Of a stretch of DNA of 64,000 nucleotides, positions 22,805-32,602 are shown in pieces. The notes under the pieces are model-generated. The model searched no databases and was not told where the DNA came from. It saw nothing but the letters and a program-made list of their open reading frames with translations. The position numbers and the translations under genes were made by a program. Source of the stretch: Thalassia testudinum (Eukaryota > Streptophyta > Magnoliopsida > Alismatales > Hydrocharitaceae); NCBI GenBank assembly GCA_037157565.1, contig JAZHRO010000036.1, positions 128,534,001 to 128,598,000 on the forward strand. Direction: 5' to 3'. The first letter of the stretch is position 1. Each line of letters starts with the position of its first letter.

Positions 22805-24480
22805 CTAAGGAGTTTTAGCTTCCATGGACATTAGAGACTCATCAGGGAAAGTCTCTTGAATACCACTAGCAGCGTTTGATGCCTCAATAGGGATCCTAGA
22901 CAAATGGTCTGCTACCACATTCTCAACACCTTTCTTGTCTTTAATTTCCAGGTCAAATTCTTGGAGTGGCAGAATCCAACGAATTAGATGAGGTTTGGTG
23001 TCCTTTTTAGCCAGAAGATGCTTAAGGGCTGAATGATCAGTGAACACCACAACCTTGGATCCCAAAAGATAAGACCGAAACCTTTCCAAAGCAAATACTG
23101 CAGCAAGTAATTCCTTTTCAGTGACCGTGTAGTTTTGCTGAGGATCCGTAAGGGTCATGCTGGCATAATGTAACACATGAGGTTTGCCATCAACCCTTTG
23201 ACCTAAGACCTCTCCCACTGCAAAATCAGAAGCATCACACAAAAGCTTAAACGGGAGGGTCCAATCTGGTGCATGGAGAATCGGCGCGGTAATGAGGGCT
23301 TTCTTCAAAGCTTGGAAAGCCTCACCACATCTATCATCAAAATCGAAGGAGACATCCTTCGCTAACAGGTCGTAGAGTGGCTTAGAGATTTTACTGAAAT
23401 CTCTAATGAAGCGCTTATAAAATCCAGCATGGCCAAGGAAAGATCTAACCTAACGAACATTGGTGGGCAATGGAAGCTTAGAGATGGAATCAATTTTTGC
23501 GGTGTCCACCTCTAAACCTCTCTTGGAAACTATATGCCCTAACACAATGCCCTGCTGGACCATAAAGTGGCTTTTCTCCCAGCTAAGCACCAGCTTTGCC
23601 TCTTCGCAATGGGTTAAGACTTTATCAAGGTGCGAAAGGCATAGGTCAAATGACGAGCCATAAATTGAGAAGTCATCCATGAAAATTTCAACGAACTCGT
23701 CGATCATATTAGAAAATATAGCCATCATACAACGTTAGAAAGTGACAGGAGCATTACATAACCCAAATGGATTCGACAGAACGCAAAAGTGCCATACGAA
23801 CTTGTGAAGGTGGTATGCTCCTGATATCCATACGCAAAAATGGCTATCTGATTGTACCCAGAGTACCCGTCAAGAAAATAAAAGTACTTGTTCCTCGCCA
23901 ATCGTTCCAGAATTTGATCGATAAATGGTAAGGGGAATTGGTCTTTCTGGGTAGCCGTGTTTAAACGGCGGTAATCAATGCAGACCCTCCAATCAGTTGA
24001 GGTCTAGTGGTCACCAGTTCTCCTTGGTCATTCTCTACCACAGTGATTCCTGCCTTTTTCGGAACTACGTGAATAAGACTGACCCATTTACTATCTGAAA
24101 TGGGATAGATAATCCCTGCATCCAGCCATTTCAGAATCTCCTTTTTAACAACCTCCTGCATATTTGGATTGAGCCTTCTCTGCATATCTCGGAAGAACTT
24201 CACGGACTCGTCCGTGTATATATGATGCATGCAAAGAGAGGGATCAACACCCTTAATATCAGCAATTTTCTAGGCAATTGCTTCCTTGTGCCTTTGTAAA
24301 CACTCAAGCAGAGCTCCCTCCTTCAATTCAGATAATGCAGACGAGATAATAATGGGGAGCGTGTTATTAGGGCCAAGGAAAGCATATTTCAATGTGCTCG
24401 GAAGAGGTTTCAACTCCAATTCAGGAGGCTTCTGGATTGAGGGTTTTAGTTGAGATGTCCCCTCCTCAGGCAGCGGATCT
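22805..24480 (-). pseudogene. pol: Reverse transcriptase and RNase H of element A
   Basis: Copies the RNA genome into DNA and removes the RNA strand. RT begins with LELKPLPSTLKYAFLG (about 24420) and includes EILKWLDAGIIYPISDS.WVS, FVEIFMDDFSIYGSS with the catalytic DD (about 23680) and SWEKSHFMVQQGIVLGHIVS. RNase H follows with [24 protein letters not shown] and [13 protein letters not shown] (about 23240-22990), ending [16 protein letters not shown] single base is missing near 24002 (GTTGAGGTCTAG against GTTGAGGGTCTAG in B). This shifts the frame and loses the CIDYRRLN motif. Further stops lie near 23448 and 23737. Confidence 0.9.
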
Positions 24481-24491
24481 ACCTTCACAGT

Positions 24492-25151
24492 CTAGGGTGG
24501 GGACAGAGACTCAGTGTGTACCCCCAGCAACTCTTCTAGTTCGGCCATTTTCCTTTCAGTTTCTTTAATAATCGAGGGATGGTCTTGAGATATGACCTTC
24601 TGAAGGGGATCTCTACATAAAAGTGCTGGAGTAGTCTCTTCAATTATTTCATCAACGACCTCAATTTGAGAACAATCTTCAAATTCGGGTTGCTTGTAAG
24701 TATCGAAAACATTCAACTGAATCTTCTTGTTCCCAAAGCCCATTTTAAGTGCCCCGGATCTACAATTTATAGAGGCATTGGCTGTGGCCAAGAAGGGGCG
24801 TCCCAGAATAATGGACGGCTTTGTGGGCTTATTAGATGGGTCAGTATCAAGTACTAGAAAGTCAACGGGGAAGAAGAAATCCTCCACTCTCACAAGGACA
24901 TCTTCCAACAATCCTCGCGGTGTCTTAAGTGTTCTGTCTGCAACCTGGAGGATGACTGGACTAGGCTTCAGCTTTCCTCCTCCCAAAAGGTCGTAGACAG
25001 AGCTCGATAGAATGTTTACCCCCGCACCCGGATCGAGCAGAGCCTCGTCAATGTGTTGGTTACCTATAACCACTGAAATATACGAGGCCCCAAGGTCTTT
25101 CATTTTGGGGGGTGTTCCATGCTGAAGAACCGAGCTAACATGGTCAGGCAA
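24492..25151 (-). pseudogene. pol: Retropepsin-like protease of element A
   Basis: An open stretch of about 219 codons in frame with gag upstream. The active-site loop reads ALLDPGAGVNIL (about 25040), where most retropepsins have D-S/T-G and B has DLGAG. The flap side and ILGRPFLATANASINC (about 24800) are present. It would cleave the Gag-Pol polyprotein. Whether DPG is a family feature or damage cannot be told from one copy. Confidence 0.8.
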
Positions 25152-25181
25152 GATGACCTTGGTTTGGACCTATTTCCTAGA

Positions 25182-26978
25182 TCAGCGCTTCTGGGTGCAC
25201 AAGTCCTTCAGAAGCTTGGCATAGGACAGAATCTGTTTAATCGCTTCCAACAGAGGCAAGTTAATCTGGACTTGCCTAAAAGTATCCATAATCTCTTCCG
25301 TCCTATCCTTGGCTCCAGATGAGCCAACAGAAGATTCCTCAGGAGTAGATAGGCACTCTGGATAGGGCACCCTTGGCTTCTGGGTAGAGGGGTCATCATG
25401 GTGGGAAAGGGGTGGTGGAAGAATGACATCCTCATTGTGGGTGATTTTTTGTGAGGGAGAGTGGTGTGGCTCTTCCTCGGGTGAGATGGAAGTCGGGTCA
25501 GGTGTGGAAGGGGAATTCTGAGATGTAACCGTAGGAGTGTTACCAGGCTTGTCAATCTTTTTTCCACTCCTCAACACGGTCACTGCTTGGGCATGCTCCC
25601 TGAATACAACCCCCTTGCCCTTAGGGTTCTCCTCAGAAGAGCTAGGCAGCTTCCCTGGATCACGTTGCCTAACTGCCTCAGTAAGATGACCAATTTGAGA
25701 TTGCATATCAGTAATCATCTTATTCTAAGATTGGATAACCATATTCTGATGCTCTTGCATTACTTTCATCATGGCCTTCAGTTCATCCATCTCAGAGGGC
25801 TTATTCGGAGGAGGGTTTTCATAAGAAGGTTGGCATGTGGGCTGGGGAGGTAAGGGTCTTGTATTCCCTGAGTTAGAAGCATTAGCTTGCTTCCAAGAGA
25901 AGTTTGGATGGTTCCGCCACCCTGGATTATAAGTGTTGGAGTAAGGGTTATTGCGAGGCGGGCGGAAACCTTGGGCCGCGTTCAAGTCGACCTGAATCAA
26001 CTTAGGGAATTGGTTTGCCTGATGGCACTCCACAGTGGCGTGCGTTGTGCTTTGGCAAATGGAGCATTCTCTTGAAGCCTGAAAAATAAAGGCTATTTGC
26101 GGGTTCATGCCGGGGTTTACTAAAAGCCTATCAAAGTTTTTATTCAATAATTGAATCTGATAAGCCAAATCCTAAGTAGCTCCGACTTCATGGGCCTCTA
26201 TCTTCCTCTATAAGATTAATGGTTTTCTTTCTTGATAGGCAGAGGACATATGTATGGAGTTATCACTTAATATTTCAAATAATGCCCAGGCTTCATCCTC
26301 AGTTCTGGTCATGAAGGTTCCTACATAGGCTACATCAATGGTTTGCCTATGCCTTTCAGATAATCCATTATAGAACCTTTCGACCAACTACCATCTTGGC
26401 ACTTGATGGTGGGGGCATAACCTAAGAAGGTCATTAAAGCACTCCTAAGTCTCATGAAATTGCTCCCCTTCCTGTTGAGTAAAACCCATAATCTCTCTTC
26501 TGTAGTGGTTAGTTTTACTCATAGGAAAATACTTTTTTAAAAATTCTCCCTTAAGGGTGGCCCAATCATTTACCCTTGCATCGAGGGTATGATACCAGTG
26601 CTTGGCCTTATCCTTTAGGGAGAAAGGAAACAGAGTCCTCATCATGGCTTCATTAGTAAAGCCCTAGAGCTTCACTGTGGAACAGACCTCGGTGAATTCC
26701 TCTAAATGCTGGTAGGGGTCCTCCCTAGTAGTACCATAAAAAGAGGGCAATAAAGATATGGTACTGCTCTTGATCTCATACAGATTATCCACTACCGGTC
26801 GTCTTAGTGCTTGTGCAGGTTGGTTAGTAGGAATAAAATAGTCCCTTAGGGTCCTTTATTGATTTGCACCTTGCTCAGCCATTCCTTCTTTTTCTTCTCC
26901 TAGGTGAGCTCTCCTAAGAATTCTCTCAGGCTCAGGATCAAACACTACACTACCCTCAAGAGAGCGTCTACCAAGCAT
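25182..26978 (-). pseudogene. gag: gag of element A
   Basis: Structural protein of the particle. It starts at the ATG at 26978 (MLGRRSLEGSVVFDPEPERI), as in B at 45020. Recognisable parts are ISLLPSFYGTTREDPYQHLE, PFSLKDKAKHWYHTLDAR (about 26620), TNHYRREIMGFTQQEGEQFH, LVERFYNGLSERHRQTIDVA, a CCHC zinc knuckle (CSICQSTTHATVEC, about 26065) and NNPYSNTYNPGWRNHPNFSW (about 25930). A Pro/Ser-rich linker follows up to the protease. Gag, protease and the start of RT all share one reading frame, so this family makes a single Gag-Pol. At least seven in-frame stops, mostly explained by single transitions, inactivate it. Confidence 0.9.
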
Positions 26979-28212
26979 ACAAAACACAATTCAGATTTTT
27001 TTTATTGAGTAAGTTAAACCTCCACTCCAAAGATAAGTCAAAAGATCAAGACTTATTCCTCCGTTTCCACGTAAGTGGTATAAGAGGGGTGTGGACTTGA
27101 AATCTTAACCTTCTTTATTGTGGATGTCGAATTAGTTAATATAAATGGCCAAACAAGTTTTTCACTGCAATTACGTGCCTTAATTCAACCTTCGAGTGCC
27201 CTAGGACCTATACTTTGCTTGGATGATACTCCCAGGTGATCAAGTGAGAAGTTACTCCAAGGACGAACAAAGGGATGCAAGTAGGGCGAACCCTTCCTTT
27301 GAGGCGATGCGTATGCGGTGCCCCTTAACTACCCTTTTGTTCCTTTAAGGGCTGTCCCCCTCCGTGGAGTATCAAAACACTTGGTCAAAAGATAGTATCA
27401 CCACCACCACAAAGCACAATAGGAGGGTCTGCACCGATAAAGAGATCGGTGCCTATAGCCTTAAGGGATCAAGCCTTAGTGCGGTGCCTAATGTGCGTGC
27501 TTAGTGTCAGAAGTGTGCAACACACCGCAAATCTTTGTAATTTCTTTTGAAATCGCAGACAAGTCCCTTAGAATTAGATTAAATGTGAATTGCTTTCAGG
27601 GTTGAATCTGATTATTAGTTCCACTTTTAGTTATGTGACCACTGAATTAGTAAATTCAAACAACTTGGTGGTCTTGAATTTAAATTTGAATGTAAATGCG
27701 TGAACAGGAGCTGGATGCAAAAGTTAGAAAGATGTACCTATCTCCAGCGATCTTTGTACTAATATGCTTGCAATGCAATAATAAGATCTAATGTGCTGCT
27801 CAATCACCCCTAAATGCGATCACCTAAGGGCATACAACTTCTAAATAGGCAGCTCGATATTTTCTTTGTTGATTTTAAAAGCAGGCAAGCAGAAAATAGA
27901 GTCACGCATGCACCAAAATATTGTAAGCCCTAGTAGCTAAAAAATGCGGGGACAAACCCCCAAAAATTCAGCCCCAATTACTACAAGGGCAAAAAGACAG
28001 AATTAAATTTGTGACGACAGAGAATCCTCTGCGAAAACAGGATCTTGGTCTCCTTCGTCTTTTCCTCGTGTAGCTTAACTCGTGATTGCTGTCGCTGCTC
28101 TGTTGCACCTTGTTGCCTTTCAAATTCCTCGCACAGTAAAAAAATTGATCAAATAATTTTGCAACTCAGAATATTTAAAAACAATGAAGTAAATCTATTG
28201 CATCTGTTGCCT
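26979..28212 (-). other. Untranslated leader of element A
   Basis: 1.2 kb between PBS and gag with no open frame of note. It aligns with the B leader (45021-46320) and, inverted, with part of the E leader. Sequences such as GGGATGCAAGTAGGGC (27272) are kept in all three, which suggests a shared packaging or translation signal. Confidence 0.65.
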
Positions 28213-28229
28213 CCCCGGCAACGGTGCCA
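28213..28229 (-). other. Primer-binding site (tRNA-Asp type), element A
   Basis: The plus strand reads CCCCGGCAACGGTGCCA, one transition from the tRNA-Asp 3' end, 3 nt from the LTR at 28233. Confidence 0.92.
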
Positions 28230-28232
28230 ATT

Positions 28233-30024
28233 TGAAAGAGCTGAATTTTTTACTTTGCGTTATAGTATTTAAGTGGTGGAAAAATCGACTAATCAAAAAT
28301 AATAATAACCACTCATAGAAGAGCAGGTCATGTCCACAGGGAGGCAATTATGCAATAAATTCTTAATTATTTTATATTCTTTCGGATAAGTGCGAAATCC
28401 CTATTCAATTCTACGAAGGAAAGTAATGATTTCCTTAAAAAGATAAGGGTATATGTGTAGTTTTCCCTCACTGAAATCTTCAATAAATTTATGATGATTT
28501 TATGCAATTTTCATGTGACATGTACTAGAGAAAATTAGTGCTCAGGTTAAGCCCAAAAATCAATCTTAAAACTAGTGAATATCAATAACATGCAATTATA
28601 AGGAAATATGAGTGTTCATGGGCAATTCTCCCATAATATAATAATAATAAATAAAAATCAAATTCTGTGGCAATGGCAATGAATGTAAATATTAATTGAC
28701 TTAAAAACAAAGCATTTTTGCTCTCTCCTCCTCGCGAGAGAGAGAGAGCACCGGCAGGCGTTGGAGAGGCTAGGGAGGTCGGCGAGGATGAGGGCTATCT
28801 GATGGCAGCTGCAGCGTCGACGGAGGTGGCCGGAGGTGGCCGACCGATGGAGGAGAAGACACCGGTGGAGGCTACTGCTGCAGTGAAGCTGCTGCTTGGT
28901 GCGACACGCAGAGGTGTGCACCTGCGGGTGCTTGTAGAGGTGCGCAAGGAGGATGCACTGAAGCGGTCTGCAGATGCGCCTGCAGGATGGGCGAGGGTGC
29001 TGCGGGCTTGAAGTGCTCCTGAAGGTTGGAGCACGCGTGGAAGATGGGCGTGCTGAGGCGCACCTGCAAGAAGTGATAGAGATGCTTGGCTTGCGCTCCT
29101 GTAGGGAGCGCTGGAGAGATTGGGGCGCCTGCGGTGAGGCGGGTCTGCAGAGGGGCGAGGGCACAGCTGTAGGCTTGGTGCGGTGCGGGCGCCTACGGGG
29201 AGGCACTGGAGGGTGGAAGCGATCTGCAGACGCGGCGGGTGAGCGGTGCTGTGCTAGGGTGCGGTGCGCGATGAAGGGAGGTAGCGCCTGTGGGTGCTGG
29301 AAGGTGTAGGCGCACAGTGAGATTTGAAGGTTGAGGTGCGCGCGGGCGAGAGGGTGAACAAGGCGGATGCCTGTAGGCACGCTTGCAGGGGCACTTGGTG
29401 GCTTGGCGGTGCTAAGGAAGGCGTTGTAGATGGCAGCGAGCACATGCGGGCACTGGAGAAGGGAGTGCCTGCAGGCACTTGCAGGCAGTGCGGTGCGGCT
29501 GCAAGCGGTGGTGAAGGTGCACAACACCTTTAGGCGCTGCTGGAGGGAGGTGCTGTGAGGGAGAGGCGCACCTGCGGGCGTGCGGTGGGAAGTTGTAGAT
29601 CCACAGTGCACACTGGAGAAGATGGTGCGAGTTCTTCTCTTCTGGATGATCTTCTCTTTCTCTGCCTCTTCTTTTAACTCTTCTCCTTTGCACGTGCGCC
29701 AATCAAGGGATTTTCAAATCCCTTTTCTAATTTTGGCTGGAGGATGTTGGGGAGAATTCTTCAGGCCGGCGGCTGTTGAGGGTGGCCGATGGAAAGGGAA
29801 GAGAGCTGCTGGTTATTTGAAAGGGTAATTTACCCTTTCCCCCTCATTCTTTTGCCACTTATTTTTTCTGCACATAAAAAGCACATATTAAGTTATAGAA
29901 TAGATGTAAACCTAAATCATGATGCATGCAAACATTCTATAACTTAATATAGTTATTAACAAACTTAAAAGATATAATTAAAGTTACTTAGGCGTAATAT
30001 TAGTCCATTAAAATGGACTCATCA
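28233..30024 (-). mobile_element. 5' LTR of element A
   Basis: Pairs with 18165-19955. The plus strand begins TGAAAGAGCTGAATTTTTTAC and ends ATGGACTCATCA, followed by the TSD AATAC. A 317-codon minus-strand frame at 28658-29611 is produced by the GC-rich palindromic repeats and is interrupted in the other LTR, so I do not call it a gene. Confidence 0.95.
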
Positions 30025-30029
30025 AATAC

Positions 30030-31158
30030 CCAACCCACCCTCCCTAAATGATTATAATGGTTCGATAGAAACTCCTAGTTACTTTAAGCCTGAGACTGAC
30101 TTCTCTCTTGATGGTAATGATGATTTCTCCTCCTTGAAGATGGAAATTCAGAAAATGCAAGATGAAATGATTGAATTGTTAGGAGAATCTTCGTGAGCAG
30201 GCCAATCAGAAAAACAAGACATAGCCATCCAACCTATCCCATTGAGGATGACGTGCACCCCTCTATGCTAGATGCATCCCCCATGGGAGAGCCACACCCT
30301 AAGTTGGATGGAAATTTTGGGGATTATGTAAGGGAGAATAGCTACTTTTCGAGGATTGATTTTGAAACCTCCCCGCTAAATGACACTTCCTTGAGAGGTC
30401 CACACCTTAAGTGGGAGGAGGATATGTATGAAAGTAGCTATACATGGGATGAAGAAAGATGGCAACCCGAGGAAGAAAATGGTCAGGTTTAGTATCCACC
30501 TGAATTATATTGGAGTCAAAAGAAGGGAATGATGGTACCATTGGAAGACCTCGACCCCGATGATAGTATTTTCATGACATTTGATGAAGTGGGTCAAAGT
30601 CAAGTTGTTAATTCTGCCCTCCCTTATGATCACGAGATGGAACTAAAGCCCACCCTTAGGAAACCTAACCCTGAAGAAATTCACCTATCTGAGGAGTCTG
30701 ATGTTACCAGTGTAAACCATGTACCCTAGATAGAGTGCCCTAGGGGATCTGCTGAGATTTTAGATGATTCTAGACCTCGGGTACATGATGAATCGTATGA
30801 TGAGGAGAAGGATGAATTATATGCGGAACCTACATTCAAGATTTTGAGTGACACTAAGGGTGATTATGTCTTATTTGAAGAATTAACCCCCGAGGATGTA
30901 ACAATGTTGACTAAATTAGGTTTCCTGAGCACACCTATTGATGATATCTCTCCTCATCACGAAATAATGGAAAACATGGAAGCAACTTCTAAGATTTATG
31001 TGGATTCACATATAGAGTCCGGGAAGGATTTGAGTAAAGAACAAGAACCCAGCAATGATATTGATAGGATAATCCCTAAATCTGTTGCTTCCAACCCGAC
31101 AATGTCTGAAGGCGAAATGTTCACTCCATATGTTGAAATGATCATTAATGAAGTGCAG
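30030..31158 (+). pseudogene. Second part of the E open reading frame (acidic, no known domain)
   Basis: Continues the ORF that starts at 17932. Readable parts are PSLNDYNGSIETPSYFKPET (30040 on), a short helix-like stretch SSLKMEIQKMQDEMIELLGE, then PIEDDVHPSMLDASPMGEPH, LEDLDPDDSIFMTFDEVGQ (about 30540), FEELTPEDVTMLTKLGFLST (about 30870) and PYVEMIINEVQ (to 31158). The protein is strongly acidic and lacks zinc knuckle, protease, RT or integrase motifs. Stops at 30196, 30490 and 30727 and frame changes break it. Adapter sequence interrupts its end. After the adapter, the sequence reads SLVLEPDLQVLWLLGYKQN and then a stop near 31327, which could be its natural C-terminus. No function is assigned. 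Confidence 0.5.
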
Positions 31159-31246
31159 ATCTCTCTCAACAACAACAACGGAGGAGGAGGAAAAGAGAGA
31201 GATCTCTCTCAACAACAACAACGGAGGAGGAGGAAAAGAGAGAGAT
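31159..31246. other. Two copies of PacBio SMRTbell adapter sequence (artefact)
   Basis: Two 45-nt units (31159-31203 and 31202-31246, overlapping by AT). Each has 9-nt arms ATCTCTCTC and GAGAGAGAT around a loop of CAA repeats, GGAGGAGGAGG and AAAA. From memory this is the SMRTbell hairpin adapter. It is not biological sequence and creates false codons (SLNNNNGGGGKER). Confidence 0.9.
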
Positions 31247-31347
31247 TATTTCTTTGGTTTTGGAACCTGACTTGCAAGTTCTTTGGTTACTTGGCTACAA
31301 ACAAAATAATGGTAGCCCAACTTTGACCTAAGTAATACTCTTCTATG

Positions 31348-31382
31348 CAATGGGGACATTGCAGATTTTAGGCATGGGGGGG
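31348..31382 (+). promoter_or_regulatory. Second G-rich tract with CAATGAGGACATTG-type box, element E
   Basis: CAATGGGGACATTG (31348-31361), then GGCATGGGGGGG (31371-31382), soon after the end of the ORF, as in A, B, C and G. Confidence 0.55.
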
Positions 31383-32034
31383 TGTACGTGGGGATATACA
31401 TAGCATTTATACATAGTGCATTCATGCATTTAGTTAAAGCATTCCGCATTGCATACATTTGCATCAAAAAAGAAAACAAAAGAACAAAGAGAAAAACATT
31501 TGGTATTATTGAGCTTCACTAGCTGGGCCCTACATTCTTAAGCGGACTAGAACTTTAGGTTAAACTAAGTTGATTCTAAGTGTCGAACTTTAGAAGCTAA
31601 GTAAGCTACTAGCTTTAGACCTTTAGGGTCCTTTGTGGACTTAAAAACTTAAGTAGGAGTTAAGTTGCGAACCATTCCTCAAGAGGTTAAGGAAGGAAAG
31701 CTAGAGATTGAGTTAAAGGCTGGGTAGTACCTGGAGTCTTGTTCTACCTTTTGGTTTACGGGTCCTCGTAACCTAAGCATCCATATTTCACACACACTTG
31801 GTCTTGTGTAAATAGTGATCACCCTAATTCATTTCTTAAAGAAAAGTTGCTTCTCTTAGTTTTGACTTAGGAGAAGCTTGAAAATACAATTTGATTGGAA
31901 GAGTTCCTAACGCAGGAGAGGTGGAGTACATACTCACCTTGAGGATGCGATGATAACATGTCACCTCGTTGGTGCTTGTCTCTTAGGATATCCATCCTAC
32001 TGGGGGCATGTAAGCGCATTGTGCGGTTCAGGTA

Positions 32035-32171
32035 CCATGGGCGGCACTATCTTGAAGTGCCAATTGCCACAGGCCTAAATTCGCTTAAGAAATCCATGGG
32101 CGATACTATCTCGAAGTGTCGATTTCCAGGAGTTCTTAGGGTCGCTATGGACGGTGCTATCTCAAAGCATT
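32035..32171 (+). repeat. Array of three hairpins, element E
   Basis: Units start CCATGGGC, CCATGGG and CTATGGAC. Stems: GGCACT/AGTGCC (32043-32061), CGATACT/AGTGTCG (32101-32121) and GGTGCT/AGCATT (32153-32171). Loops: ATCTTGA, ATCTCGA and ATCTCAA, always 7 nt. Paired positions change together while the loop stays. Confidence 0.65.
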
Positions 32172-32509
32172 GAAAGCCAAGCACCCCTCGAGGTACGGTG
32201 ATGGGGACAATGAATCCGATACATATCGTGTTGATAGCTGATCCAAGGTTAGACTTAGAGGAATCAAACAAACATATATAAATTAAAAAAAAATCCTTTT
32301 TCCTCTCTAGGTTGGCAATCATACCAACCTCAAATAACTCAGATCAATGCACATGCACGGATGCTTTAATCTCGGAGATCAATAAACCCTAGGGTAGAGT
32401 TAGAAATCAGGGAAACCTATGCCTGCAACTCATCTTTAGCCGACCTAGTTTGTAACTTGGCAACTACTTAGGAACCTCAGGTCTAAAGTTTGAACTTAAC
32501 ATGTTACTA

Positions 32510-32599
32510 ATCTCTCTCAACAACAACAACGGAGGAGGAGGAAAAGAGAGAGATATCTCTCTCAACAACAACAACGGAGGAGGAGGAAAAGAGAGAGAT
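32510..32599. other. Two further copies of PacBio SMRTbell adapter sequence (artefact)
   Basis: Two complete 45-nt units, 32510-32554 and 32555-32599, identical to those at 31159-31246. They end 3 nt before the E 3' LTR, where the polypurine tract is expected; no such tract is present. Confidence 0.9.
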
Positions 32600-32602
32600 A
32601 TT

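Larger units (their letters stand above)
18160..30029 (-). mobile_element. Element A: full-length Athila-like retrotransposon (18165-30024) with TSD AATAC
   Basis: LTRs at 18165-19955 and 28233-30024 (about 1.79 kb each), TG...CA on both, with AATAC at 18160-18164 and 30025-30029. Order on the minus strand: 5' LTR, PBS, leader, gag, protease, RT, RNase H, integrase, 3' non-coding region, polypurine tract, 3' LTR. No env-like frame is seen. The LTRs differ at a few percent of sites by eye, mainly transitions, so the insertion is not recent. It lies inside the ORF of element E. Confidence 0.95.
31247..32509 (+). other. 3' non-coding region of element E, between adapter blocks
   Basis: Apart from about 80 nt that may end the E ORF, this has no coding sequence. 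It holds the box CAATGGGGACATTG with GGCATGGGGGGG (31348-31382) and the hairpin array at 32035-32171. It resembles, inverted, the 3' non-coding part of element C (about 11650-13100), so it is genuine retrotransposon sequence. Adapter sequence on both sides leaves its join to the rest of E uncertain. Confidence 0.6.

Noticed and set aside
28658..29611. A 317-codon minus-strand frame rich in Ala, Pro, Ser and His
   Set aside because: It lies inside the 5' LTR of A, is built from GC-rich palindromic repeats, and is broken in the paired LTR at 18600-19550. No signal of a gene.
31159..32599. The four 45-nt units with inverted ends as a natural mini-transposon or repeat
   Set aside because: They are identical to each other while the element around them is diverged, occur nowhere else in the window, and match the SMRTbell adapter as I remember it.
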